Below are positions 9,839 to 21,039 of a stretch of 64,000 nt of DNA, piece after piece. Made by a program: the position numbers and the translations under genes. The stretch is from Pelobates cultripes (lineage: Eukaryota; Chordata; Amphibia; Anura; Pelobatidae). The notes beneath the pieces were generated by a model. The model was not told the origin of the DNA. It did no database searches and saw nothing but the letters and a program-made list of their open reading frames with translations. Within the stretch, counting starts at the first letter, position 1. Each line of letters starts with the position of its first letter. The stretch spans positions 24,326,735-24,390,734 of the forward strand of contig OW240921.1 of NCBI GenBank assembly GCA_933207985.1, given 5' to 3'.

Positions 9839-11766
9839 AACATGTCTCACTAACAACAAAATTTATAGCACAAAAATGACAATTTATTACAATTAAAACC
9901 TTTAGTCTCATAAAAGTAAATGTTTAATATGAGTAGTAAATGTACTAGATTTGTTAGCATAATAAGAGTTGTTGAGGTTTTTGAAGTTCAAATTTTAGGC
10001 CAAAAGTAGACAGACTTAGACTACTTTGACCTAAAACTTTAAAGGCAACTTTTAGGCACCACAACCACTTCAACTGGGTGAAAAGGTTATGCGGCCTAGT
10101 GTTCTTGGGATTTACAGATGGGTTTACTCAGTGTTTAGCGGAGATGCTTGAGCCTGCAGTTCTTTCAATGAGAGGGTAGAACCGTATGTCCAACACGTGG
10201 AGTACCAATTGATACCAAGGATTGGGGTAGTGATTGGCTGAGTGCGGTTAGCTAATGCTCTCAGCCTATCACTGCCCATATAGCTCGGTCTTTTCCATTT
10301 CATCAGTGGAGGCCAGGGTGCCTGAGACTGAGCATCTCTGCTAAATCGGGAGTAGACTCCAGGCTCCGTAGGCTTCAAAGTTAAATTTAAGATCCACATA
10401 GACAAACTGTAGAATCTGTCCCAGTCAGCTATGCTTTCATTTTTTCAACTTTGGCCTACAATTTGAAATGCACTTCACGTTCCCTCCAATTCTTACTTTA
10501 GAAAATAACCCTGATAGCATTCCGTTGGGTAATACAGACATTCTTAATGCGTGGCCCAAATTCTATCCATGGCATTAGCCTGGCACCCCATTTGTCAGTT
10601 GAAAAACTAGCTTAGTGTCCCATTTGCCTTCAAGCCATAACAAATGTTGAAAAAAATTTAGTGTAAAAAAATTAACTCTACTTAGACTTTTCCAACATCA
10701 AAGAGTCAAAGCAGTGCTGTTACAGCTAGCCTAATCGGTGCTGTAGTCTGAAGAATAAAATGTAGCTATCCCAACCAGGGTAAAATTAGTAGGGGACCAG
10801 TTTTGGGTCCCAGCACAGAGTAAGAAACCTTGGTTTAACAGAAAGAAGGATTTCCCTGGAAGCAGCAGGGAGGTGAGAGGTGTTAATTTAACTCTGTCTG
10901 AATCAGCTTCTGACCTACATAGGGTCCCCAGGACACTTACTCTGGTTCTTGTAGTTCTGCATTACTAGCCAGGCCTTAAAATGTCCTCACCACTACAAGC
11001 CATAATATATCCTCCAAGGCTGGACTTTAACCTGCCATGGGCTAGTGGCAAACATTTTGAGCCCAGGTTGATTCACAGAATAGCAGTGGTAAACCTAGCC
11101 ATCACAACTTTACAGCTTTCACATTCAGGCAAAGACATCACTGGGACTTTCTGTTCTTTCAATCCTCCAGGAATTCCTCACGCATAAATCTTGGGAATAA
11201 AGTAATGATTTGAGGAAAAGGTTTGTTGAAGTACTTATCTGCCACTGAATGTGTGAAACAAAGCAAGGAAATGTGTCCCTGGGTCAGCCCACACTTTTAT
11301 AGTATATTCGAACAGCTAATCATGTCTGGCTGCACCGCTTGTTCCCCGAAGAGTACAGTAAGGACTCGTCTGAAAGCTGTTCTACTGTAAAATGTTCCAT
11401 ACTTTGGACTTTAGCCATGCATTTTCACAAGTGCTGTGAGAGATTTCTAGATGTGCTGACAAATCCGGTATGATGGGGCTGATTCACTAAACACAATATT
11501 GTATTAAAACAAAAATCTTAATTTAGGCTAATTAGCCCGACTGCCTAGAGTGGACTGGAAGGTTTAAGCCATATTAGTACTTTCTGAATAACATTTAGTG
11601 ACTGTATCTTAGCAGGAAAAGCTAAATCGGACAAATGTACTACAAATTCCTACAGCAGGCAGGGATTCATTTTCGAAGTCACTAGAGGAATACAGGCAGT
11701 GATAATGATGGCATGGCCAGATATGATACCCCAAAGTACACATGGCGCAAGAGGGAACAGAATTGC

Positions 11767-11805
<39 letters not shown>

Positions 11806-11931
11806 ATAGCCTAATTCACCCCAAACATTTAATACATCCTGTATCACAGAATGTATGTGACCACCTGAACCCCTATCCACCTCTTCCATTTTCTCGAGTG
11901 TACAGGTGCTAATCCTCTTTAAAAAAAATTT
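9839..11931. other. Intergenic, no gene seen; (AT)n at about 11769-11802
   Basis: No protein-like or RNA-like feature is recognisable. A pure AT dinucleotide tract of about 34 bases lies just upstream of the L1 at 11932. The open frames of 60-135 codons lack domains and are not conserved-looking. Confidence 0.5.
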
Positions 11932-14075
11932 GTCGGGGGCGGAGCCAAGCAACCAACCTGAATGGCTGCACGCCACAAGAGCTCCACAGCAAACAAACAC
12001 TTCGGGCCTGTTAATAAAGACCCACCCCATCGAACCCGGCACCAAACTGACCCGCAAACTGCTGCCAACGATATGGGACGAAAAAGCCCGATAAGCTGCG
12101 ATAACACCACAGTATTGGAGACCTGTGGAAACAAGGGCTCAGTGCCCAAGGCCCAAACATGGCCGCCTGCAACGGATACTGCTCAGATATCTCCGTCGAT
12201 TTCACCAATGAGGCGTCAATGGAGCAGCCACCTGTGGGGATGGTACTTCGCCAGTCAACCCCACGACCAGATTCCTCACCCGTGACCACCGCGGTCATGA
12301 ACGACCTACTAGCGGAGCTCCAACTCACGAAACAGGTCGACATGACCCAACTGCGCAAGGACCTGCAGGGGCTAACTGGCCGACTGAGCACACTGGGGGC
12401 GGACTCCCAGCACACCAAGCAACAAACACAAACCCTGCAACAAACGGTACAAGAGCTCAAACAGTAGCACCTTGCCTATGAGCAACACATAGCAACACTA
12501 GAAGATCAGAACCGCAGCCAGAACATTAAAATCTGAGGCATTGAAGAGGAGATACCGGAGACCAATCTGCCACACACACTGCGGAGACTCCTGCAGACAC
12601 TCCTGCCTCCTAAGCAAGCTAGACAAGTGCCAATAGAAAACACGTATCGGCTACAACAAGCAGCCAAGGCCCCACGGGACCTCCTGGTACGCTTCCAAAA
12701 CCACGGGGACAAGATGGCGGTGATGCGCGCCACACAAAATCACTCACTGTACCTGTTTGAAAACATGCAGCTTTCCTTCTACGCGGACCTGTCAGGGTCC
12801 ACCCTGGCGTGGCAACGCTCACTTCAACCCTTCACGGCCCTCCTACGCCAGCACAAAGTCATCTACCACTGGAGAGGCTCACACACACTGCTGGTCCAAC
12901 ACGGGAAAACTGCCTCCACCATCCGGGACTTACAAGAGGCAAAGTAAGTGCTGCCTACCCTGGGACTCCCCTCAGCCTCTCCTCCCCCCGAGGAATCCAG
13001 CACCACGCCAGCACACTGCTCCACCTGGAACCCCAAAACAGTGGTACCATTTGTCCCTAGACGGGCCGAGACAGCAGCCACCGCACCAGCCAAAACCTGA
13101 GGCAGCCCCGAAGTCACCCGGGTTCCAGACCACCAAACCTCAGCAGCACCACATACTGCACCGAGTGAACTCTCAAATGTTTTAAATTGTTGTTTATAAT
13201 TGATGTTTATTGAACCTTGTTGCGGAGTACCCACAATACTACTTAACCACTCAGGGTACCTCATAGCCACTCTCATATAGCCTTTTTGGGCATCCCCTCC
13301 TCCCCCCAGGGTAACAGGGTCATTTAAGCGGCGACAGACGGAGTCACTAAAATACCTTCCTCAGAGCGGCACTTAGCAGACAGAACACGAGGGCTACCAA
13401 CACACCCCACACAGCGAAGCCCACTCCACTATAATTTAAGCGCAGGGCTTGCAGCAAAGGCGCAACGTCCTCACACCAGGTAATGTTCCACAGAGCAATG
13501 GCCACATACCAAACACCACAACACAGCCCCTACCTGCATAGAGCAACCCCAGTGCAGGTCCGCACAGCGTACCATTAAGCTCCACTACCAAACCCCAGGC
13601 TACCCACACGCATGCCGATAGCTAGTGCTCCCACAGCCGCACCAGCCAACTTCACACTGTTACAACCCTAAGTGCCCAATGAATACAATCCTCACACAGT
13701 TATCACGCTATGTGCCAAATGAATAGTATCTTCACATTGATATAATGCTATGTACCCAACGAATAGTAGCTTCACACAGTTATAAGGCGTTGTGCTTATA
13801 GAAGTGTCTTCACACTGTTCTAAAGCTATGAGCCCAACGTATAGTATCTTCACACTGTTATAATGCTATGTGCCCAACGAATAGTATCTTCACACTGTTA
13901 TATTAACACTAACATTGTTCCTAGCTTATCTCAACATATATATATAAAAAATGTGCAACTCCCTTTAATGCCACTGTGACAAAAATAAGGATCAATTCAG
14001 GTGTGCTGTTGTGGCACTTGACACGTGTTTGTAACTACCTAAGCACAGAAAAAATAAAGAATAAAAAAAAAAAAT
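11932..14075 (+). mobile_element. L1-like LINE, ORF1 only, ORF2 deleted
   Basis: It starts with a GGGGGCGGAGCCAAG-type 5' end and finishes with AATAAAG plus an A tail at about 14056-14074. Between them a damaged ORF1 is readable in two frames: a coiled-coil-like segment (12159-12467, LRKDLQGLTGRLSTLGADSQ), a stop, then the RNA-binding/C-terminal part at 12532-12947 (KAPRDLLVRFQNHGDKMAVMRA, HKVIYHWRG). No endonuclease or reverse transcriptase follows; only a few hundred bases of degraded sequence and a 40-bp tandem array separate ORF1 from the tail. This is a dead copy. Confidence 0.8.
13653..13910 (+). repeat. About six copies of a 40-bp tandem repeat
   Basis: The unit ttcacactgttataatgcta + tgtgcccaacgaatagtatc repeats with starts near 13653, 13692, 13732, 13772, 13809, 13849 and 13889. 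One copy (13772) is shortened and divergent. The array lies within the 3' part of the L1 at 11932-14075, so it may be a LINE 3' UTR minisatellite rather than a locus-specific array. Confidence 0.85.
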
Positions 14076-16020
14076 GTTTGTCAATCTCTTTTCATTGTAC
14101 ATGAAGTATGCATTGACATTATACGGTATAGATTACATACAACACTGACATGTGCGGTACAAACTTATATATGTTCATGAAAGGCACCATTTTTCTTTTT
14201 TTGTTTTCACTTTTCAAAATAAAAATACAAGAACATGCTAAATTATGAAAACAGTGGTAAAACAAGTGAAACAACAAAATCGTCAGGCGAGTAAGAAAGC
14301 TTGTGAGCGTTATGGGTCTGTATAACTGACTGACTATGGGAGAAGGGAAATGCTTTCAGTGAGGTGGTAGTTCCAGCAATCTAGAGGGGATGGCATAAAT
14401 CGGTAGGAATTATGTTCGGTCGTGCCATGGTATGAGGGTGTAAGACGGCTGGACCGAAGCGAGTAGGCCAAGCTCTAGTCGAAGATGCATGTCCCTAACC
14501 TATTGGGCTTATGGGAGAGAGTGTGAGTAGCCAAATGTGTCTACAAGAGGCGAATATGCCTAGTGAGTGTGTCCGTCGTGTCTGGCAGCAGTGATTCAAT
14601 TAAAGCGGCAGGAGCAGGTGGAGAACTAGAAACATACAATAAGATAAAATATAGAATGACAACCTAGGCTGAAGTCAACGATTTAAAACTGGCAAAAATA
14701 AAGGTAAGTAAGTTGGGAGAGGAGTCCATCTTGTAGGTGTTCATGTTACAGAATCTCGATCTCCCCCCGGGATGAATGGAGTGATGCAGGAGACATCCCA
14801 GACATGACTTGTGGATGGCGACGGGTGCGGCTCAGGTAAGCCCAGTTACTGCAGGAACTTCGGACCCTCCGCTGGTACAGATGCTTTGTAGTTCTTCCCT
14901 TCTTTAGCAACTGATATAGATCTGGGGTAAGTCCATCTATAGTTGAGTCCAGACGTTTGCAGGGCTTGAGTAATAGGACACACGGACCTCCTCCACATTA
15001 AGGTAGCGTTTCTCAGGTTTTGGCAGAAGGTGAGGGTGTGGGTTTTGAAGGTGAGCGGTATTTTGCCTCGCAGGGCTTATAGGAGCTGCTGTTTGCCTGC
15101 AAAGGTTTGGAAGTAGAGGTTTATATACCTTGGAACATTGTCTGATGATGCGGCTGCAGGGATTCTGTATAAGCCGTTGTATGAGAATTGTTTGTGGATT
15201 TTTGCGGGTAGCACACAGGATAGGAGCCTCCTGATAAGGTGTGGCAGCTCTTTTGTCGGGACGGAGTTTGCTACTACTCTGATTTTAAAGTTTCTTTGTT
15301 GCCCCTTATCTTCCATGATTTCCATTCTGATGGCTAGTTGTGTGTGTAGTTGTTGAAGGTGTTGTATAGTTTCTCCCTGGGAGGTCATACCTTGTTTAAA
15401 ATCAATAACGTCCTCCTCCGAGGCCTGCAGTCTATCCGTCTCCACCTGCACCTCTGTTTTCACCAAGTTGAGTTCTGCTGAGAACATATATTGGAAGTGC
15501 TCCAGCAGGTCATGTATGTCTTGTTTTGTGACTGGTGCTTCTGTTCTGGGTGTAGTTAGTATTGCCTCTGGAGGGGCTTCCACCACCAGCTGCACAAGTG
15601 GAGGTTCTGGCTGTGGAGGGGTGATTCCTCGGGCCCTGGATGTTGAGGCCAGCATCTGGCTGATGTCTTGGGTGTTTCCCAGTGGTTTCTGGGATTTGTG
15701 ACCCATATTGGCGCCCTGCTGGGTAGGTGAGAGGTTCCGAGGTGAAAAGGCAGTGTCAGAGTCGTCACTTCCCCAAGAGGTATTGCAGAGTTGCCGCGGG
15801 AGTCCCACGCGGTAGGCCCAAAGTCCTCGGCACCAGATTTTTGCACCTGCGGTATAAAGGAAAGGCATCCACCGGTTCTGCGTGGGTTCCTATGCATGAA
15901 GGTGTGTATTGTACCCCTGGATTTTTTGCACTATGCGGGGAAAATGCTAGTTTTTTTCGGCTGGAGCTCGGAGCTGTGTGTAATGGCGTCTCCTCCTGAA
16001 CACTGCTGGCTCTGCCCCCC
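14076..16020 (-). mobile_element. L1-like LINE, minus strand, ORF1 only
   Basis: The 5' end lies near 16020 (on the minus strand a GGGGGCAGAGCCAGCAGTG-type start). The long minus frame at 15077-15868 encodes an L1 ORF1 protein: a coiled-coil region (LVKTEVQVETDRLQASEEDV) and RRM-like KIRVVANSVPTKELPHLIRR. A frameshift near 15070 moves the C-terminal domain (ATLMWRRSVCPITQALQ, KNYKASVP) into another frame, ending near 14860. No ORF2 is seen. The 3' limit at about 14076, where it abuts the A tail of the plus-strand L1, is uncertain. Confidence 0.7.
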
Positions 16021-17000
16021 TGCTACTCCTCTTTTAACACGCTCCTTCAGTCTGTCCCTTGCTCTTCCTACACTCTCTTCTGTGACGCTGACTTGTAGGC
16101 TCCATGTAACACTAAATAAGGGTCGGCCCAGCCCCTACTAGAGGTATAGCTATAGCAGAGCTTAAAATTTGTTCTAGCCGTACCAAATCATACCAGCAAT
16201 GGATGCTTTTAGTGGCTGAAAACCTTCAGCTGACTCCTCTACTCAGAGAAAAGGCAATGTTTACGTTGCTGCCTAGTAACACCTCTAGTGGCTGTCACTT
16301 AGACAGCTGCTAGAGGGACTTCCTGGTCTCTGTACACTATACAGGACATACTTGAAAACGAGAGAAATCTCAATGTATCCTTCCTGGTGAAATATTTTAT
16401 AAATACATTTGGAGGTAGTTTGCTGAATTCACCATCATCCACAGTTTGTAAAGGCAGCCCTGATATTATTATGTTGGTTTTGTAGATATTGCACGTTCTT
16501 GAACCTTGAACAATTTGTGCATTATTGCAGCACACTTCACACAATATATAATGAGGGACATTAAGTTCAGCAAAGTCATCAGTTATAGTACAATGAGAGG
16601 GGCTTGCATTTTAAAAGTATTCCGCAGCTGGTGTGTGAAAAGGAAGTGTTTGCACCCACACACACCAAGTTTCCAAATGCAACAACATGCTTTGCTACAT
16701 CAATTGAAAAGAAAAAAACACATTTAACCGCAAGTTTCTTATCAACAATTAACATCTGTTACACGATCCCATATAACTGAAATACTGCATTAGTTTCCAT
16801 GCTGATTTTCTACCTTTTAATGTGTGACATTCAATGGTAATTACATGTAAAATGGCATTATTTAGCTGAACTTTTTTTAAGCTAGTTTATATTCTGGTAA
16901 CTAACATAACCTGTGGGCAGGAGCAGTTTTAGACCCTTAAAATATGACGGGGGAAGTGTTTACAAAGATTAAAAATGATTCAAACGGCAGAATTTGCAAT
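16021..17000. other. Intergenic; T2-MITE fragment near 16175-16350
   Basis: 'aatgtttacgttgctgcctagtaacacctctagtggctgtca' style sequence matches the interior of the TTAA MITEs elsewhere in the window. No gene is seen in the remainder. Confidence 0.4.
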
Positions 17001-17890
17001 GACCCCACATCCCCGCTGGCGTACCAGAACCTGTCTGTTGTGCGCGCCACCATTTTCCAACGTCGGGTCATTTCAGCTCCTGAGCTGCTCCTGCTCCACG
17101 AAGTAAATTTTCCTACTTAGAAGCCTTAAACAGACCCTAAACGTCTTAAATGGGCCACCAACTGGGAGCTGATTGCAAGGGCTACACGCTTGCACCAAAC
17201 ATGAAACATAACCCGCAGGAACCCCAGAAGCAAAAACCACGGCCTACCAACATGGCTGGCGCGGGCGAGATGGCTAACAGTTTGAAGATGGGCCCTCATT
17301 TCCCCCCCATGGACCGGTGGGTGTTATCCAGGTCCCAGGAAGGCCCCCTAGGGTGCTGTGGCAGCAATCCCAGCCGAGTCCTGCTAGCCCCAAAATGGCG
17401 GTGACCAGCCCAGAGCCACCCACAACAACACATGAGCCTGATATATTGGCACGGCTGGATGCCTTGTTCGAGGCCTTTTGGAATAAACTAGAAGAAAGAC
17501 AAGCTACTGTATTCACTCGGAAGCCGAACAATGCAAGCCAGAAAATGGCACCAAAGAAGGCACAACAACCCACCGGCGCACAAACCTGCATGGCGTCTAC
17601 ACCCGATTGCAACTAACATCCCATGAAGGTTACAGTCAGTCTCATCCCAGTCCACCTCCAACCCAAAGCTCAGCATAAAAGCCTTAAAGAGCTCGTACAC
17701 AAACTCACGCCGGACCCGACCAGCAAAGACAAGCAGACCTGGACACTCTACAGCAGGTATCTACGTACGCAAGCAGATAAGCCTGGCGTCATGGCTCCCG
17801 GGATTAAGATCTGTAATAGAAAAGTCCCAATGTGAATTACAGGTCTGGACCGTGGCCCTGGAGGGCATCGGCTGAATGGGGAGGCACTAG
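17000..17890 (+). other. Unclassified transposon-like segment with ORF fragments
   Basis: GC-rich sequence unlike its AT-rich neighbours, with overlapping plus-strand frames at 17150-17404, 17317-17616 and 17623-17835. The 99-codon frame has ILARLDALFEAFWNKLEERQ, which is coiled-coil-like, then basic Lys/Gln-rich sequence. This resembles the N-terminal part of a LINE ORF1 or a similar transposon gag-like protein, but no diagnostic domain is visible and no flanking duplication was found. I do not recognise the family. Confidence 0.35.
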
Positions 17891-19456
17891 GGGACTCTGG
17901 TGTTATGGGCAAATGCAAATATTGTATTTCTCAAACTGTGTACTTTGTCTTTAAGAGATATTGCAATCTGACAAGGTGTTAGAAATGGAACATATTGTTT
18001 TTCATAACTGTTTCTTTAAGCAATAACCTTTTACTTACTTTCAGTGCATCATATGTTCACGCCATTTTGTCCCCGACGAAATACAATAACAATAATGCAT
18101 AAACAAGCTTCAAGGCTATGCTATGACTCTTTCAGTACATAACATACTGCAGTAACCCTAAATAGATAAAGATGTTCAGACTTTAAGATGCCATCTTGTC
18201 CTAAGTCAGGGAATTTTCCATGACGTGTACACACTTTAGTTATGCTCTTGTATTTTTGCCAAGTTAAGGGAGGTCCTAAAATGAATAAAAGTAAAAGAAG
18301 TTACTCTTTCATATATAAACTACAGTAACCCTAAAATGAAGACACCTAAGGTATAAATATGTGTACCTTTTAAATGTTAACACAGAGAGGAGAGATTTGG
18401 AGACAGATGCTCCATCTAATAATGACAGAGAGGCTGACATGTTCAGGGGGGTATGTTATTCTATTAATGATATTCTATTATTCTAGTAATGATATTTGCA
18501 AGCATATAGTTTAATCTCATAAACTCTGCTATAAATTATTGTAATGGATTTTATATGTCTATGTCTATATTTTTATATAATAAATATCTAAAAGACAAAA
18601 CTTTATTGCTTCCAAGACAATCCTTATTTTATATTGTATTCTCAATTATTTATATATGTTAAATAGAGGATCTCTTACACTAACTATATACAATTATGGC
18701 TAGGATATCTGTATGGTTAGCCCTACTAAGTTCTATGCTTTAAGACGTTATAGTGGTAAATAAGGGGACCAGCTGTAGTTACACTGGAATACAGGGGTTA
18801 TGATTTGTTATCTACCATAATACCGCATTAGCAGAAAGCACCATAGGCAAACCTTTTATGTGTGAAGAAAGCTACCTTTTCAATAGAGTGCATTTGATTA
18901 GTTTTACAGTTTTGGTCACTCGGGTAACTTAATATGCTAGGCAACAGACCCACATGCATCCTTGTGCCCTTGCCCAGAGGGAGTTCGGGGCTGCCGTAGG
19001 GGGCGGCTTCCTGGAACGCTAAAGCTGATAGTAGCTATACATTTCAAGCCTTGTTGTCATAAATAGTGAAAATAGAAAATGTCCCATCTAAGCATGCCTT
19101 TTCATAACCTTACCAAACTGTCAGTATGTATAATCTGTCTCACTCACACATGCATTGTCTGATAGCTGACATGTTAGGCTATCTTTTGACTACCCTACAA
19201 CATATTATAAAATGTGCAATGTTACTGGATGCCATACCATTGTTTCTAACTGTTGATTACTAAGCTAGCAAAAGCTGTTGTGGCATTGCTTGTCTCTTTG
19301 TCTTCTACGTGCACGACAACGACAAAATAAAGAATTTTTTTTTAAAAATGAAAAAAGAAAGACAAAGTAGGAAAAAGGACGTGATTGGGTAAAGATAAGT
19401 AAGGCGTTATAGTGTTACTTTAAAATCAGACATTTACATATACACACAGATCCCTA
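17891..19456. other. Intergenic, AT-rich, no gene seen
   Basis: No frame of interest. The segment ending near 19335 (tctacgtgcacgacaacgac then AATAAAG) might be a degraded long terminal repeat, but no matching second copy or target duplication was found, so I do not call it one. Confidence 0.35.
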
Positions 19457-19472
19457 GTCCCAGACATCTTTT

Positions 19473-20855
19473 TCCATGTATAATTTTTTTCCTTTATTTA
19501 TAATATCAGAAGTATACATGTTACATAGAAACGACAACAGATTAACACATATGGCATCATTAGCACTTGACAATGCTGTGTTCCAGATCAAAATAAACAA
19601 TGGTTCGATCACATTCTTTACATTGTGGCATACAATATCGCACAGATTCTAGGTTCAGTCTTAAGCCTTTTCGGTTTCAACTGGTGCTACATTTGTTAGT
19701 CTGAGAAACCGAGTACTTACCATCTTTACACATGCCAAGTACGCAGCATACCTTCCTAGACGAATATCAAATCTTTTTTATTTTTTTTATTTTTAAATGT
19801 TGATCGTGTTTTGTTTGTGCCAGGTGTTAAAGATACCATTTGAGCATAGAATTAAATGACATGAGTAACAACATAAATATTACGAAAAGAGAAGAAACAT
19901 AGGGTGGGTGTGCGGGGTGGGGGGAGGTAACAGCATGTTATGAAAGGTGTCTTAGGAGCATTCAGGTGTCTGTTAGGGAGGGAATTAAGCCTGTTCGTGG
20001 TCGGTCTGGTTTAATAGCATTTTAGTTCATACCCTAGCTAAGTTCTAGGTTGGGAGAGGGCGACCTTGTTCGAGATTTCCTTTGAGCGGTAGTGTTATGT
20101 ATCCTGATCCCATGTGGGCTGTATGACTACATGTGTTAACGTATGTGCGTTATTGTTCACTGTGTATATTGGTACCCTTAGAGCAGTCGATGTTTTGTAT
20201 AGTTTTGTCTCAAGTCTTACACATATAAGTCTCTGATTGACATCCATCTCTGCCACCACTTTGTATATCTACCCTCGTTGCCTCGGAGGCGGCATGCCAT
20301 TTGCTCATATTTGCTCGAGGTGTCAAGTCGGGTTATAACCTCGGTCAGAGTGGTGGCCTGTGATTGTTTCCATCTGTGCAATTGCAGTTTTTGCTGCTAT
20401 TAGACAGTGTATGGCTATATAGATTATGTCCTCAGGAAGCGGAGTAGGAAATATGTGTAAAAGATAACATTCCGGGTGCATGGGAATGTTAACCTTTAAG
20501 GCATCTTGGAAGAACTTTTTTTTGCCAGAAGTTTGTAATGCCCAGGCAAGCCTAGAAAAAGTGCTGTAGGGTGCCTACTTGTCCCAAACACCTCCAACAT
20601 ATGACGGATGTGCCAGGATATATGTGGGCGAGCTTTGCGGGTGCCAATTACCATCTCATAGTAAGTTTGCAAAATGCCTCCCAGTGAGCTAAGCTTCTAG
20701 AGGCCTTTTTAGTTTTTCTCTGTGCTTGGTGCCAGGCTAACAGGAGAATTCGTTTATCCAGATCCTTCTCCCAGTGCTGCATATACGAGAGTTCCTCGTT
20801 ATCTCCCAGGGCCGTAAGAGAGTGTTATAGCAGAAGGACAGAGCTTTGGTGTTTG
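19473..20855 (-). mobile_element. 5'-truncated L1, minus strand, 16-bp TSD
   Basis: The insertion is flanked by the perfect 16-bp repeat GTCCCAGACATCTTTT at 19457-19472 and 20856-20871. The minus strand opens with the C-terminus of L1 ORF2 (YMQHWEKDLDKRILLLAWHQ, then a CWRC-like knuckle ICWRCLGQVGTL in a shifted frame around 20590). A long 3' UTR follows, with a degraded A-rich end next to the left TSD. The truncation point is the right-hand boundary. Confidence 0.85.
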
Positions 20856-21039
20856 GTCCCAGACATCTTTTACTGATACATTATTACACATTGTTTTCAT
20901 GTACATTCCTCCCACACAGCCACCAGTGCATGTCACGCTCACAGTTACACTTGACTCACAGTCTGTTCTCATGGGTAGTCTAATAGGAGATGCCGGAGCA
21001 CTTGTTTTGCTGATGGTCTTCAAAAGTGCTGATATCCTG

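Noticed and set aside
15077..15868. 263-codon minus-strand ORF as a host gene
   Set aside because: Its coiled coil and RRM-like pattern match L1 ORF1, and the C-terminal domain continues in another frame; it is a LINE remnant.
17901..19335. Possible solo LTR
   Set aside because: The ends look vaguely like TG...CA with an AATAAA, but no flanking duplication or second copy was found.
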